Shown here piece after piece: positions 31,329 through 42,418 of a stretch of DNA of 64,000 bases (positions within the stretch are counted from its first letter, which is position 1; each line of letters opens with the position of its first letter). The stretch spans positions 19,176-83,175 of the forward strand of contig JACNJX010000049.1 in the NCBI GenBank assembly GCA_014382345.1, in the 5' to 3' direction. Below the pieces are notes generated by a model, which made no database searches, was not told the DNA's origin, and was given only the letters and a program-made list of their open reading frames with translations. The translations under genes were made by a program, and so were the position numbers. Source of the stretch: Alphaproteobacteria bacterium. GTDB lineage: Bacteria > Pseudomonadota > Alphaproteobacteria > Rhodospirillales > Casp-alpha2.

Positions 31329-32766
31329 TCGCCGCCTCCCTGGCCTTGCCGCTGCCCTTGGCGCGGAGCGTGCGCAACTGTTCGGGTAAGTCCTGCGCCC
31401 AGCGGGTGATGTCGCCGGCACCCATGCAGACCACCATATCCCCCGGCCCGGCCAGCGTGTTGACAATGCCGGCCAGATTTTCCGGGCCGTCCAGCGCCCG
31501 CACGGTCCGGTGTCCGTGATGCTCCAGCCCCTCAACCAAGGCGTCGCGGTGAATACCTTCGATGGGCTTTTCTCCGGCTTCGTACACATTAGCCACGATC
31601 ACCGCATCGGCGTCGTTGAAGCACGTGCAGAACCCTTCAAACAGATCCTTCAGGCGGCTATAGCGATGCGGCTGCACGACGGCGATAACCTTGCCTTTTG
31701 CAGCCTGACGGGCGGTTCTCAGCACGGCGGCGATCTCCACCGGGTGATGGCCGTAATCGTCGATAATGGTGATACCGCCGACCTCGCCGGTGCGGGTAAA
31801 GCGGCGCTTGACGCCTTCGAAGGACGCAAGCGAGCGGCGGATGACGTCTTCGGCGACATCCATCTCGACGGCAATGGCAATGGCCGCCAGCGCGTTCTGG
31901 ACGTTGTGTTCGCCCAGCATGGACAGCGCCAGATCCTTGAAGGTCTGCTCCGCGCCGGTCTTGCGGTCAATGATATGGACATCGAAGCGGGCGGCTTCAG
32001 CCGTCGTTTCGACATTGACCGCGCGTACGTCGGCCTGCGGGCTGAACCCGTAGGTGATGATGCGGCGGTCGGACACGCGGGGAATCATCGCCTGCACTTC
32101 TGCGTGGTCAATGCACAGCGCGGCGAAGCCATAAAACGGGATGTTGGCGACGAAGGCGTCGAAGGCGTCGCGCAGACCATCGAAGGAACCGTAATGGTCC
32201 AGGTGTTCCGGGTCGATATTGGTAACCACGGCAATGGTCGCGGGCAGTTTAAGAAACGTACCGTCGGATTCATCGGCCTCGGCCACCATCCACTCCCCGG
32301 CGCCGAGCCGGGCGTTGGTCCCCCAGGCATTGATGATGCCACCGTTAATCACCGTCGGGTCCAGGCCTGCGGCATCCAGCACGGCGGCGACCAAAGACGT
32401 AGTCGTGGTCTTGCCGTGGGTGCCGCCGACGGCGATGGACCATTTCAAACGCATCAGTTCGCCTAGCATTTCCGCGCGGCGAACGACGGGAATCATGCGG
32501 TGGCGGGCGGCCTGGACTTCCGGGTTGCCGGATTTGACCGCCGTTGAGATCACCACCACCCGGGCCTCGCCCAGGTTTTCTTCTGCATGGCCGATATGGA
32601 TGGAAATGCCGAGATCGCGCAGCCGCTTGACGTTGGGGCTGTCGGAGACGTCACTGCCCTGCACGGAATAGCCAAGCGTGTGCAGGACTTCAGCGATGCC
32701 GCTCATGCCGATGCCGCCGATGCCGACAAAATGGATAGTTCCGATATCGAGAGGAAGCGCCCTCAT
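31315..32766 (-). CDS. murC: UDP-N-acetylmuramate-L-alanine ligase
   Basis: Adds L-alanine to UDP-MurNAc, 483 residues. The N-terminal Rossmann motif is [20 protein letters not shown]. The ATP loop is [17 protein letters not shown], and [15 protein letters not shown] is a family signature in the C-terminal domain. ATGA overlap with murG upstream. Confidence 0.96.
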   Translation of the reverse strand: MRALPLDIGTIHFVGIGGIGMSGIAEVLHTLGYSVQGSDVSDSPNVKRLRDLGISIHIGHAEENLGEARVVVISTAVKSGNPEVQAARHRMIPVVRRAEMLGELMRLKWSIAVGGTHGKTTTTSLVAAVLDAAGLDPTVINGGIINAWGTNARLGAGEWMVAEADESDGTFLKLPATIAVVTNIDPEHLDHYGSFDGLRDAFDAFVANIPFYGFAALCIDHAEVQAMIPRVSDRRIITYGFSPQADVRAVNVETTAEAARFDVHIIDRKTGAEQTFKDLALSMLGEHNVQNALAAIAIAVEMDVAEDVIRRSLASFEGVKRRFTRTGEVGGITIIDDYGHHPVEIAAVLRTARQAAKGKVIAVVQPHRYSRLKDLFEGFCTCFNDADAVIVANVYEAGEKPIEGIHRDALVEGLEHHGHRTVRALDGPENLAGIVNTLAGPGDMVVCMGAGDITRWAQDLPEQLRTLRAKGSGKAREAANDAS

Positions 32767-33932
32767 GCGGCCCTCCTTTCGGAATCCGAGCCGCCATTTC
32801 CGTCACCATCCCCATTACCGTTAGACGGCAGCAGGGTAAACACCATGTCCGCCAGACGCCCGACGGCATCCACCGCCGCCGCGTCACGGGCGGCAGACGC
32901 GGCTTTTTCCAGAATCGCCGGCAGGCCGAACAGAGAATCCAGGCGCGCCGCCAGCCCGGCAGGCGTGAAGGCGTCCTCCGGCATCAACCAACCGGCCCCG
33001 GCCTCGTCGATGGCGTGCGCGTTGCGGGTCTGATGGTCGTCGATGGCGTGGGGATAGGGAACCATGATCGCCGGACGCCCGACGACCAGAACTTCTGCCA
33101 CCGTGGAAGCGCCCGAGCGGCAGACCACCAGATGGGCTTCGGTAAGGCGGTCGGGAACATCATCGAAGAACGTCCGAAGGTCGGCGTCTATGCCCAGGTC
33201 CCGATAAAAACTTTCTACCCGTTCCAAATCCTCCGTGCGGCATTGTTGAGCCACGCGAAGACGCCCGCGCAAATCCTCGTCCAGAAGCGCCAGCGCCGAT
33301 GGCACAACGTCGGAGAACACCCTGGCCCCCTGCGAGCCGCCAAGCACCAACAATGAAATCGGCCCGTCCGAATCCAGGGCCGGATAGGGGCGGCCTCGAA
33401 CCTCAAACACCGACGGGCGGACCGGCATGCCTGTATGAACGATCCGGACCGCGCCATTGTCGGGCAGCCCCTCGGCCTTCTCGAACGACGTGCCGATACA
33501 TTCGACCCGGGACGCAAGCAGGCGATTGGCGCGCCCAAGGACCGCGTTCTGTTCGTGAATGGCGGTATGATAGCCTCCGAAACTGGCGGCCATCATGGTC
33601 GGCACCGAGGCATAACCGCCAAAGCCGATCACCGCATCCGGTTGCAATCGTTTAAGGAGCCCGCGCGCCTGCCACGTGCCGATGGCCAGTTCCGGACCGC
33701 TTTGCAGACGGGCGACGAAACTTTTTCCGGCCAAACCGCCGGCGCGGATACGGTGGGTTTCCACCGCCCCGGAGGCATCCTGCCAGGCATCGCCACGGCG
33801 GTCCGTGACCAGGGCCAGACGGCAGCCGCGCTCCGCCAGTTCGGCGGCCAGGGCCTGGGCCGGGAACATATGTCCGCCGGTTCCGCCTGCGGCGAGAACG
33901 ACGAGGGGCTTGGTGGCAGACTGTCCGCTCAT
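32763..33932 (-). CDS. murG: Lipid II synthase MurG (UDP-GlcNAc transferase)
   Basis: A membrane-associated GT-B glycosyltransferase that turns lipid I into lipid II, 389 residues. The first glycine loop is [16 protein letters not shown], the second [11 protein letters not shown], and the donor site has [12 protein letters not shown]. The C-terminus ends in a low-complexity [10 protein letters not shown] stretch before [12 protein letters not shown] overlaps join it to ftsW and murC. Confidence 0.95.
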   Translation of the reverse strand: MSGQSATKPLVVLAAGGTGGHMFPAQALAAELAERGCRLALVTDRRGDAWQDASGAVETHRIRAGGLAGKSFVARLQSGPELAIGTWQARGLLKRLQPDAVIGFGGYASVPTMMAASFGGYHTAIHEQNAVLGRANRLLASRVECIGTSFEKAEGLPDNGAVRIVHTGMPVRPSVFEVRGRPYPALDSDGPISLLVLGGSQGARVFSDVVPSALALLDEDLRGRLRVAQQCRTEDLERVESFYRDLGIDADLRTFFDDVPDRLTEAHLVVCRSGASTVAEVLVVGRPAIMVPYPHAIDDHQTRNAHAIDEAGAGWLMPEDAFTPAGLAARLDSLFGLPAILEKAASAARDAAAVDAVGRLADMVFTLLPSNGNGDGDGNGGSDSERRAA

Positions 33933-35053
33933 GGCGCCCTTCCTCCGCCCGGTTGTTCGCGGGTCAGGGCCAGCACCATGCCCATGCCCAGCGCCAGGGC
34001 CAGGGTGGACGATCCGCCGTAAGACACGAACGGCAAGGTCATGCCCTTGGGCGGCATCAGGTTGATGTTGGAGGCCATGTTAATCAGGGCCTGGACGGCG
34101 AACTGGACCAGAAGACCGGTCACCGCCAGCAGCACGAACAAATCACCCGACCTAAGTACCCGGCTGAAACCACGAACCACCACGAAGGCGAACAGGGTTA
34201 CCAGGATCAGGCACAGCACCAAGCCGAACTCCTCGCCGGCAACGGCAAAAATGAAATCCGCGTGGGCGTCCGGAAGGACTTCCTTGACACGCCCTTCTCC
34301 CGGCCCGCGCCCGGCCCAGCCGCCGTTGAAGAAGGCCTCCAGGGAACGGCTGACCTGATAGCCTTCGCCACCGGCGGGATCGAGGAAACGGTCGACCCGC
34401 GCCTGAACGTGACTGAAGGTGAAGTACGCACCAACAGACGCCGCCAGGAAGACGAAGCCCAGCCCCATCACCAGCACCAGGGACAGTCCAGCGACAAAGA
34501 ACTGCACCGACCATACGGCGGCGAGGACCATGGTCATGCCGACGTCCGGCTGCAACAGCAACAAGGCGGCGATGAACACGAACAAGCCGGTGGCGATGGC
34601 GTAGCCGGGGAACTGCTCGTCGAGACGCTGTTCGGCGAACATCCAGGCGGCAACCACGGCAAATGCCGGTTTAACAAACTCCGATGGTTGCAGGGAAAAG
34701 GCCCCCATCGGCAGCCAGCGCGTCGCACCCTTGATTTCCGAGCCGAAAATGAGCGTCGCCACCATCAACCCCATGGCCCCGGCCAGGGAGACCACGGCCA
34801 GACGGCGAATGTCACGGACCGGCAAACAGGAGGTCGCGAACATCACCACCACGGCGGCGCCCAGGAAAACGAATTGGCGGCGGGCGAAATAGAAGGTGTC
34901 CAGACCCAGCCGTTCGGCCACCGGCGGGGACGCCGCCAGTGTCAGCATGGCGCCGATAGCGACGATGGCGCCCAGGGCCGCCAAGGTCCAGCGGTCCACG
35001 GTCCACCACCAGCGGACGACCAGACTTGTATCCGTGCGGGCAATGGCGCTCAT
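33929..35053 (-). CDS. ftsW: Lipid II polymerase FtsW (SEDS family)
   Basis: A polytopic SEDS glycosyltransferase of the divisome, 374 residues with about 10 membrane helices. Family segments are GATRWLPMGAFSLQPSEFVKPA, then LLLQPDVGMTMVLA and PPKGMTLPFVSYGGSSTLAL. The N-terminal 20 residues are cytoplasmic. It acts with FtsI, encoded upstream. Starts and stops overlap by ATGA with murD and murG. Confidence 0.95.
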   Translation of the reverse strand: MSAIARTDTSLVVRWWWTVDRWTLAALGAIVAIGAMLTLAASPPVAERLGLDTFYFARRQFVFLGAAVVVMFATSCLPVRDIRRLAVVSLAGAMGLMVATLIFGSEIKGATRWLPMGAFSLQPSEFVKPAFAVVAAWMFAEQRLDEQFPGYAIATGLFVFIAALLLLQPDVGMTMVLAAVWSVQFFVAGLSLVLVMGLGFVFLAASVGAYFTFSHVQARVDRFLDPAGGEGYQVSRSLEAFFNGGWAGRGPGEGRVKEVLPDAHADFIFAVAGEEFGLVLCLILVTLFAFVVVRGFSRVLRSGDLFVLLAVTGLLVQFAVQALINMASNINLMPPKGMTLPFVSYGGSSTLALALGMGMVLALTREQPGGGRAP

Positions 35054-36504
35054 TCTTCAGCCCCCTCCCGCCGGGCCGTGCCGGGGAACGCGCCGACCTC
35101 CTCGAAGGGATCCATATGCTTGCCCGGCAAGGCCTCGACCAGATCCTTGAAGGCATCGCCCCGGTCCTCGAAACTTTCGAACTGATCGAACGACGCAGCC
35201 GCCGGCGACAATAGAACCACCGGGGTGGAAGCGCCGGATGCGGCGTCGGCTTTCGCCATTTTCGCGGCCTCGGCGACGGCGGACGTGAGATCGCCGGACA
35301 TGGTCATCGGAACCTTGCCATCCAGGAATTGGGAGAATTCCATGGACGCCTCACCGATCAGAAAAGCGTGGCGCACCCCGTCCAGGTGTCCCGCCACTGC
35401 CTTTAGGCCGCCGTCCTTGGGCTTACCACCGGCGATCCAGTAAATGGCGTCGTAACAGTCCAGCGCCCTGGCCGCGGCTTCGGCATTGGTGGCCTTTGAA
35501 TCGTTAACGTAACCGACGCCATCGACAATTTCGACCGGCTCCTGGCGATGCACCAGACCGGGATAGCTGTTGATGCAGGCCATCACCGCATGCGGCTGAA
35601 CACCCGCCGACTTGGCCGCGGCATAGGCGGCTGCGGCGTTCTGCCAGTTGTGCTCTCCGGGCAGGCAGGGATTTTCCTTCAAGTCCATGACCGGGGCTTC
35701 CTGGCCGTCGGTATCGTCGATCAAAACGCCGTTGACGGCATAAACTCCGCCGGGCACGGGTTGCTCGCCGGAAACGCCGATCACCACCTGTTCGTCCGTG
35801 CTCGCCAGTTCCTCATAAATGGCGCGGCAATAGGGGTCATCGACGCCGATCACGGCGGTGCGTGGTTTCGTCTGGCGGTGGAAGATGGATTTCTTAACCG
35901 CCGCGTAGCCGTCCATGCCGCCATGCCGGTCCAGGTGATCGGGGCTGATGTTCAACAGCACCGCGACATCAAAGGTGATCGATTTGGTCAGTTCCAGTTG
36001 GTAGGACGACATTTCCAGCACATAGGTACCGTCGTTGCCCATGGGGTCCAGTTCGAGGGCCGGAACGCCCAAATTGCCGCCGATCTCTGCCTCCCGTCCG
36101 GAGACCTGCATGATGTGGCCGATCAGCGCCGTCGTCGTCGATTTGCCGTTGGTGCCGGTGACGCCGATATAGGCGGCCTCGCGTTGGGCGCGGGCCAGCA
36201 GTTCGACATCGCCAATGACTTCCACGTTGGCGGCCTCGGCCAGTTGCACGATCTTGTGGGGTTCCGGGAGGTGCAGAGGAATACCGGGGCTCAAGACCAG
36301 CGTGGTGTGTTCCTTCCAGTCGCATTTATAAAGATCCACCAGCGGCACACCGGCTTCGGCGGCGCGCGCCCGGGCGTCCTCGTTATCGTCCCAGGCCGCC
36401 ACTTCGGCCTGGCTTTTCACCAGCGCCTCAGCCGCCGCCAGACCGGAACGGCCAAGTCCGAATACGGCGACCGGGTAACGGGCGAAGGGGAATACGTCGA
36501 TCAT
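35050..36504 (-). CDS. murD: UDP-N-acetylmuramoylalanine-D-glutamate ligase
   Basis: Adds D-glutamate in peptidoglycan precursor synthesis, 484 residues. VAVFGLGRSGLAAAEAL is the N-terminal domain, GVTGTNGKSTTTALIGHIM the ATP loop, and YVNDSKATNAEAAARAL the C-terminal signature. It is 10 bases downstream of mraY and overlaps ftsW. Confidence 0.95.
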   Translation of the reverse strand: MIDVFPFARYPVAVFGLGRSGLAAAEALVKSQAEVAAWDDNEDARARAAEAGVPLVDLYKCDWKEHTTLVLSPGIPLHLPEPHKIVQLAEAANVEVIGDVELLARAQREAAYIGVTGTNGKSTTTALIGHIMQVSGREAEIGGNLGVPALELDPMGNDGTYVLEMSSYQLELTKSITFDVAVLLNISPDHLDRHGGMDGYAAVKKSIFHRQTKPRTAVIGVDDPYCRAIYEELASTDEQVVIGVSGEQPVPGGVYAVNGVLIDDTDGQEAPVMDLKENPCLPGEHNWQNAAAAYAAAKSAGVQPHAVMACINSYPGLVHRQEPVEIVDGVGYVNDSKATNAEAAARALDCYDAIYWIAGGKPKDGGLKAVAGHLDGVRHAFLIGEASMEFSQFLDGKVPMTMSGDLTSAVAEAAKMAKADAASGASTPVVLLSPAAASFDQFESFEDRGDAFKDLVEALPGKHMDPFEEVGAFPGTARREGAEE

Positions 36505-36514
36505 CTGTTTCCCC

Positions 36515-37603
36515 TCACCTGAGTTTCAACGTGGACAGGCCGGCCAGCGCCAGGATGGAGGCGATGATCCAGAACCGGATGACAATGGTGCTTTCGGCCC
36601 AGCCCTTCTTTTCGAAGTGATGGTGCAGCGGCGCCATGGCGAAGACCCGCTTGCCGGTCAGCTTGAAGGAGACCACCTGGACGATGACGGAAACCGTCTC
36701 CAGAACGAACAGGCCGCCGACGATGGCCAGCACCAGTTCGTGCTTGGTGATGACGCTGGTGGTGCCGAGCGCGGCGCCGAGCGACAGCGATCCGGTGTCG
36801 CCCATAAAAATCTTGGCCGGTGGGGCGTTGAACCAAAGGAAGCCCAGCCCTCCGCCCATCAGTGCACCTAGAAACACCGCCAGTTCGCCGGAACCGGGCA
36901 CATGGTGAATTTGCAGGTAGGATGAAAACACCGCATTACCGGCCAGATAGGCGATCAAGGCGAAGACGCCGGCGGCGATCATTACCGGCACGATCGCCAG
37001 CCCGTCCAGGCCATCGGTTAGGTTGACCGCGTTGGAGGTGCCGACCATGACCAGCGCGGCGAACACGAAAAACAACCAACCGAGGTCCAGCAGAAGGTTT
37101 TTCAGGAACGGCACCGCCAGGGTCGTGGTCAGGGCCGGCGGCAGTTGATCGGCAATGACGAAGGCCGCCACCAGGGCGATGGCCACCTGCAGCAACAATT
37201 TCAACTTGCCGGACAGACCCCGGGAATCCTGCTGGGTGACTTTCAGGTAATCATCCAGGAACCCGATGACGCCGTAACCGATGGTTACCCCAAGGGCGAC
37301 CCAGACATAGCGGTTGCTTAGGTCCGCCCACAGAAGCGTCGCGATGGACAGCGCCAGCAATATCAGGAACCCGCCCATGGTTGGCGTTCCGGCTTTGGTC
37401 AGGATGTGTCCTTCCGGGCCGTCGACGCGGATCGGTTGACCGGCGCTTTGCCGGTTTTTCAGCATGTTGATGAGCACCGGCCCGAACATGAAGCCGACAA
37501 TCAGCGCCGTGATGATAGCGCCGCCGGTGCGGAAGGTCAGATACCGGAACACGTTCAGCGCCGGGAACTGGTCGGCCATGGGGAAGAGAAGATGGTAAAG
37601 CAT
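36515..37603 (-). CDS. mraY: Phospho-N-acetylmuramoyl-pentapeptide transferase
   Basis: Inner membrane enzyme that links the muramyl pentapeptide to undecaprenyl phosphate to form lipid I, 362 residues with ten helices. [14 protein letters not shown] and [20 protein letters not shown] contain the aspartate-rich region. [14 protein letters not shown] is the classic motif, and [13 protein letters not shown] supplies the histidine motif near the end. Only 3 bases separate it from murF. Confidence 0.97.
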   Translation of the reverse strand: MLYHLLFPMADQFPALNVFRYLTFRTGGAIITALIVGFMFGPVLINMLKNRQSAGQPIRVDGPEGHILTKAGTPTMGGFLILLALSIATLLWADLSNRYVWVALGVTIGYGVIGFLDDYLKVTQQDSRGLSGKLKLLLQVAIALVAAFVIADQLPPALTTTLAVPFLKNLLLDLGWLFFVFAALVMVGTSNAVNLTDGLDGLAIVPVMIAAGVFALIAYLAGNAVFSSYLQIHHVPGSGELAVFLGALMGGGLGFLWFNAPPAKIFMGDTGSLSLGAALGTTSVITKHELVLAIVGGLFVLETVSVIVQVVSFKLTGKRVFAMAPLHHHFEKKGWAESTIVIRFWIIASILALAGLSTLKLR

Positions 37604-37606
37604 GGC

Positions 37607-39034
37607 CTACCCCCTATCCTTACACGCGATCAACGCCTCGACGATGGGGCCGATCCTGGATCCCGCCGATCCCTTGACGACAAGGACGTCGCCGGGCCGA
37701 ACCGCATCCACGACCAGCGCCATGACTTCCTGCGACGTGGCCGCATATCCGCCGTGCAGGGGTTTAGGAAGAGCCTTCCACAAAGCCTCCATGAACGGAC
37801 CCGCGGCAAAGACGAGATCGATTTTTTCGGCAATTAGAATGTCCGCCAGCGCCGCATGATGCTCCGCTGATTGCTCGCCCAGTTCCAGCATGTCGCCCAG
37901 AACCGCGATGCGCCGCCCCTGACCTGTGGGTTGTGACTGGCCAAGCACCTGCAACGTGGCCCGCATGGAGGCCGGCGAGGCGTTATAGCTTTCGTCGATG
38001 ACGGTGAAGCTTCCACCGGAGACGTTAACCGTGTGGCGGCGCCCGCGCCCCTTCAAGCCGCCGAGTCCCGCCAGTTCCGCCGCCGCCGCCGGGACATCGC
38101 CACCGGCGGCATCGACGGCGGCCAGAACGGCCAGCGAATTGAGAACCCAGTGACGGCCGGGCTGGGCCAATCGATAGCGAATGTCCTTGCCGCAAATCAC
38201 GGCCTCGACATCGGAACCTTCCGCATCGGTGCGGATATCGAAGGCCCGCGCCTGGGCTTCGGCGTGTTCCCCGAAACCGATGACGGTTTTCACCCCGGCC
38301 GCTTGCGCCGCAGCGTTCAGGCGGGCGAACAGGGCGTTGTCCCGGTTGAGGACGGCGATGCCGTCTTCAGACAGGCCGGAGAAAATTTCCGCCTTGGCAT
38401 CGGCGATGGCCTCGATGGAATCGAAGTATGCACTGTGCACCGATTCCACATTGGTGATGACGGCGACATGCGGGCGCACCATGTCGACCAGAGGGGTAAT
38501 TTCCCCCGGATGGTTCATTCCGATCTCGAACACTCCATAAGCGGTGTCGGCGGGCATCCGCGACAGACTTAACGGTACCCCCCAATGATTGTTGAAACTG
38601 CCGCGGCTGGCGACGCAGGGAGCCTGGTCTTCAAGGACAAACCGAAGCGCTTCCTTGGTACCGGTCTTGCCGACGCTTCCGGTGACGGCGATGATCCTGG
38701 CGTCGGTGCGAGACCGCGCGGCCCGGCCCAGGTCTTCCAGCGCCATCATCGTATCGACGACTTCCAGCAGCGGCGCACCGGCGGGCAGGGTTTCGGGTTT
38801 ATGATCGACGACCGCACACACGGCGCCCGCGGCCAGAGCGTCCGCCGCGAAATCATGACCGTCGAAGCTGGGGCCCTTGATGGCGATGAACAAATCACCG
38901 ATTTGCACGTCGCGGCTGTCGATGGTCACGCCGTCGGCGCGCCAGTCTTCAGGGGAACCGGGCGGACAATGCCCGCCCGTCGCCAGAACAGCGGATTCCG
39001 ACGACCATAGATGGGTTTCCACGGACGGGCTCAT
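37607..39034 (-). CDS. murF: UDP-MurNAc-tripeptide-D-alanyl-D-alanine ligase
   Basis: Adds D-Ala-D-Ala to complete the pentapeptide, 475 residues. The N-terminal substrate domain has GVTIDSRDVQIGDLFIAIKG. The ATP loop is VTGSVGKTGTKEALRFVL, and DESYNASPASMRATLQVL is the C-terminal signature. It overlaps the murE stop by ATGA. Confidence 0.96.
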   Translation of the reverse strand: MSPSVETHLWSSESAVLATGGHCPPGSPEDWRADGVTIDSRDVQIGDLFIAIKGPSFDGHDFAADALAAGAVCAVVDHKPETLPAGAPLLEVVDTMMALEDLGRAARSRTDARIIAVTGSVGKTGTKEALRFVLEDQAPCVASRGSFNNHWGVPLSLSRMPADTAYGVFEIGMNHPGEITPLVDMVRPHVAVITNVESVHSAYFDSIEAIADAKAEIFSGLSEDGIAVLNRDNALFARLNAAAQAAGVKTVIGFGEHAEAQARAFDIRTDAEGSDVEAVICGKDIRYRLAQPGRHWVLNSLAVLAAVDAAGGDVPAAAAELAGLGGLKGRGRRHTVNVSGGSFTVIDESYNASPASMRATLQVLGQSQPTGQGRRIAVLGDMLELGEQSAEHHAALADILIAEKIDLVFAAGPFMEALWKALPKPLHGGYAATSQEVMALVVDAVRPGDVLVVKGSAGSRIGPIVEALIACKDRG

Positions 39035-40518
39035 TCCGGAAGCTTCCTCAGAATGTCACGTGCGATCTGCATATCGTCGAAGGGGCGGGTTTGTGTGCCG
39101 ATGATCTGGCCTTTTTCGTGACCCTTGCCGGCGATGACCAGCAGGTCCCCTGTTTCAAGTCCGTGTATGGCTTCGCGAATGGCTTCTTCCCGATCGGCGA
39201 TTTCCATCGCCCCCGGAATCGCCGAAAGAATTTGGGCGCGGATGGACTGGGCATCCTCGGTGCGCGGATTGTCGTCGGTGACGATCACCACGTCCGCCAG
39301 TTCAGCGGCGATGGCGCCCATGTCCGGGCGCTTGCCGGCGTCGCGATCCCCGCCGCAGCCGAACACCACATGCAGTCGTTTCGACGTATGCGAACGGAGC
39401 GCGCCAAGGACGCTGGAAAGGGCGTCCGGCGTATGGGCGTAATCGACAAACACCGGCGCGCCCTTGGGCGTTTCACCGACCAATTGCAACCGGCCAGGCG
39501 CGCCTTCGAGATGTTCGAGTTGGGCAATGGCATCCCCCGCGTCTTCGCCCGACGCAATCGCCAGGGCGGCAGCGGCCAGGGCGTTGGAAATCTGGAAGTC
39601 GCCCATCAGGGGCAATATCACCCGGTGGCGGGCGCCGCCTGCGGAAATCTCAAGCCGGTAGCCGTTGGCAAGAACCTCGCTGGCCTCCAGGGACACATCG
39701 GCTTCCGGGCCGCCATAGGTCATCACGCGGAGCCCCTTGTCGCGGCAAGCGGCCTCGACGTCTCCGGCGAAATCCGCATCGCTATTGATGACGGCGGTGC
39801 CGCCGGGGGTAATGATGTTGGTGAACAATCGCAGTTTGGCGGCCAGGTATTCGCCCATGGAGCCGTGGTAGTCAAGGTGATCGCGGGACAGGTTGGTAAA
39901 GGCCGCGATAGAAACCCGCACCCCGTCCAGGCGGTGCTGTTCCAGCCCGTGCGACGACGCTTCCAGCGCCATCCGGGTAACGCCGAAGCGGGCCAGATCG
40001 CGCAGATTGCGGTGCAGGTCGGCACAATCGGGCGTGGTCAGGGTCTTGCGGTTTTCAAACCCGCGCGCGACCACGCCAAGGGTTCCGGTGCTGGCGGCTT
40101 TGAAGCCTAAACCGGTCCAGATCTGACGCAGGAACGTCACCACCGAGGTTTTGCCGTTGGTTCCGGTGACGGCGGCAATGATCTCGGGCTGGGTTTCATA
40201 AAACGCCGCCGCCATCAGGGCGTATTGCCGTCTCGGTTCGGCGTGCACCACCAGGGGAACCGGCGCACCGGTCCAGGGATCAAGGGCATCGTCGGGAAGC
40301 ACCGTTCCCGGTAACGCCAGAACACAGGATGCGCCTTTTTCCAAAGCCTCGGCGATATAATCCCGCCCATCCAGAAGGGTTCCGGGCAGAGCGGCAAAAA
40401 TAAAGCCGGGCTCTACCTGCCGGGAATCGCAGGTGAGCCCGATTATCTCCGTTTCGTTTCCGACCGTCTGGTCTGTCACTTCCATCTCGGTTCCATCCAG
40501 GACCTCAGTAAGTAGCAA
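39031..40518 (-). CDS. murE: UDP-MurNAc-tripeptide synthetase, meso-DAP adding
   Basis: Adds the third residue of the stem peptide. GLTCDSRQVEPGFIFAALPG is the N-terminal domain, AAVTGTNGKTSVVTFLRQI the ATP loop. VIVTDDNPRTED contains the DNPR motif that selects meso-diaminopimelate. I chose the TTG at 40518 because GGAG lies 7 bases upstream and LLTEVLD aligns with the usual MurE start; the frame is open to a GTG at 40551 (506 residues) and an ATG at 40485 is another option. The gene overlaps the end of ftsI. Confidence 0.92.
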   Translation of the reverse strand: MLLTEVLDGTEMEVTDQTVGNETEIIGLTCDSRQVEPGFIFAALPGTLLDGRDYIAEALEKGASCVLALPGTVLPDDALDPWTGAPVPLVVHAEPRRQYALMAAAFYETQPEIIAAVTGTNGKTSVVTFLRQIWTGLGFKAASTGTLGVVARGFENRKTLTTPDCADLHRNLRDLARFGVTRMALEASSHGLEQHRLDGVRVSIAAFTNLSRDHLDYHGSMGEYLAAKLRLFTNIITPGGTAVINSDADFAGDVEAACRDKGLRVMTYGGPEADVSLEASEVLANGYRLEISAGGARHRVILPLMGDFQISNALAAAALAIASGEDAGDAIAQLEHLEGAPGRLQLVGETPKGAPVFVDYAHTPDALSSVLGALRSHTSKRLHVVFGCGGDRDAGKRPDMGAIAAELADVVIVTDDNPRTEDAQSIRAQILSAIPGAMEIADREEAIREAIHGLETGDLLVIAGKGHEKGQIIGTQTRPFDDMQIARDILRKLPE

Positions 40519-42418
40519 GGGCCCGCTCCGGTGGATCACCCGCGCCTGCACCCCCGGCCGGACTAATCCCGCTTGTTTTGCCGGGCGTATTCAGCACTGC
40601 CCGAACCCGTTTCAACATCCGGTTTTCGTTTTTTTCAAAAACCTTCTTCACATGCCCGCCCGATGGCCGCGCCACCGTTGGCTGTTTCTTTGTTTCCGCC
40701 TTGATAAGTGTTTTCCTGTGCGTCGACGGTCGCGTCTTTTCAGGTGATTTGCCGGAGCGGCCCAAGGCAGCGCTTCCTTGATTTTTGGCCTGATTGGAGG
40801 AAGGCCGGCGGTCGGGCGCCATGCCTAACAGCGGCGCCATCCCCTGCACAACATTCGCCACGGCAGGCGCCGCGACCCAGCCGCCGGTGGCGTAATTGAA
40901 GGTGCGCGCATTGCCTTTCGGCTCATCGACCATGACCAGCAGGATGTAGCGCGGCGCATCCATGGGAAACGCGCCGACAAAAGAGGAAATCGTCGCGTTC
41001 TTGCGGTAGCCCCGAACCGCCAGCTTGTCCGCCGTGCCGGTCTTGCCGCCGACGGCGTAACCTTTCACCGCCGCCTTGCGTCCGGTACCGTTGGAAACGA
41101 CCATCCGCATCAGGGTGCGCATCTGCTCAGACGTTTCCGGCGAAAGCACCCGTTTCGTCTCAATGGCCTCACCGCTTTCGCGCTTCAACAGGGTCGGCGA
41201 AATATACAGGCCGCCATTGACCAGGGCCGCGACTCCGCTCGCCAGTTGCACCGGCGACACGGCAATTCCGTGGCCGTAGGAAATGGTCATGGTGTTGATG
41301 TCGCGCCAGCGCGACGGCATCAGGGGGCGTCCGATTTCCGGCAATTCCAGGTCCACAGGCGTCAGCATGCCAAAACGCCCAAGATAGGCCCTCTGGGTTT
41401 TGCTGCCGACATCGATGGCCATCTTGGCGGCGCCGATATTAGACGAATAGACAATGATTTCGGGCACCGACAGCCAGCGGTTCTTGGCATGAAAGTCGCG
41501 GATGGTGAAGCGGGCAATCTTGATCGGCTCGCTGGCGTCATAGCCGCCTTTCAGGTCCACGGTCCCGGAATCCAGTGCCATGGCGGCGGTAAACAGCTTG
41601 AAGGTGGAGCCCATCTCGTAGACTCCCTTGGTCACCCGGTTAAAGGCTGTTTCGCCACTGGCGGTTTCCGGGGTGTTGGGATCGAAATCCGGCAGCGACA
41701 CCATCGACACCACTTCGCCCGAATTGGCGTCCAGCACTATACCGGCGGCGCCGATGGCCTGGAATTCCCGGACGGAGGCGGCCAGTTCACGGCTCAGCAT
41801 TTCCTGAATGCGGATATCGAGGGCCACTTCTATGGAATTGCCGGAGCGAAGGGCCCGGTCGAAATACCGCTCAAGGCCGGAAATACCGCGCCCGTCGACA
41901 TCGGTCAGGCCAAGAGCATGGGCCGCCAGACGCCCGTGCGGATAAACCCGGTGTTCGGCCTGTTGGAACCCGAAACCCGGCAGGCCGAGGCGGTTGATGG
42001 CGTATTGTTGCTTCGGCGTCAGGTTGCGGCTGATCCAGGTGAAATGGGATTTCGCCGTCAGCTTGGACAACAGTTCCCCATGATCGAGCTCCGGCAAAAC
42101 CGAAATCAATTTGTCGGCGGCTTCGCCGGCGTTCAACACGGCCTTAGGGTTGGCATACAGCGATGCCGTCGGCAGGCTGGTCGCCAGCAGAATGCCGTTG
42201 CGATCGACGATATCGGCGCGTCCGGCGGGCGCTTCGGGGCCGTCGTCCAGGCTGGCCAGTTTCGGTTCGCCGCCGCCCTTGAAAATGGTCAGGTCCACAA
42301 GCCGCACCCCGATCACCGAGAAAGCCAGCGTCAGAACGACGCCGGTTACCAACAACCGGTTCCGGCCGATCTCAAGGGCCTGCTTGCGGAATCCTTCAAT
42401 CTTGCGCGCGGCGGTCAT
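40505..42418 (-). CDS. ftsI: Penicillin-binding protein 3 / FtsI, with basic C-terminal tail
   Basis: The septal transpeptidase, 637 residues. One membrane segment (LLVTGVVLTLAFSVIGVRLV) precedes the dimerisation domain. The penicillin-binding motifs are in order: GSTFKLF with the catalytic serine, YSSNIG, and GGKTGTADK. The catalytic domain ends near residue 535. The remaining 100 or so residues are rich in K, R, S and P, with no motif that I know. The start overlaps the ftsL stop by ATGA. Confidence 0.95.
   Translation of the reverse strand: MTAARKIEGFRKQALEIGRNRLLVTGVVLTLAFSVIGVRLVDLTIFKGGGEPKLASLDDGPEAPAGRADIVDRNGILLATSLPTASLYANPKAVLNAGEAADKLISVLPELDHGELLSKLTAKSHFTWISRNLTPKQQYAINRLGLPGFGFQQAEHRVYPHGRLAAHALGLTDVDGRGISGLERYFDRALRSGNSIEVALDIRIQEMLSRELAASVREFQAIGAAGIVLDANSGEVVSMVSLPDFDPNTPETASGETAFNRVTKGVYEMGSTFKLFTAAMALDSGTVDLKGGYDASEPIKIARFTIRDFHAKNRWLSVPEIIVYSSNIGAAKMAIDVGSKTQRAYLGRFGMLTPVDLELPEIGRPLMPSRWRDINTMTISYGHGIAVSPVQLASGVAALVNGGLYISPTLLKRESGEAIETKRVLSPETSEQMRTLMRMVVSNGTGRKAAVKGYAVGGKTGTADKLAVRGYRKNATISSFVGAFPMDAPRYILLVMVDEPKGNARTFNYATGGWVAAPAVANVVQGMAPLLGMAPDRRPSSNQAKNQGSAALGRSGKSPEKTRPSTHRKTLIKAETKKQPTVARPSGGHVKKVFEKNENRMLKRVRAVLNTPGKTSGISPAGGAGAGDPPERALATY

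Noticed and set aside
33953..35185. A 410-codon plus-strand frame
   Set aside because: Antisense to ftsW; histidine- and glutamine-rich, typical of a shadow of a hydrophobic protein gene.
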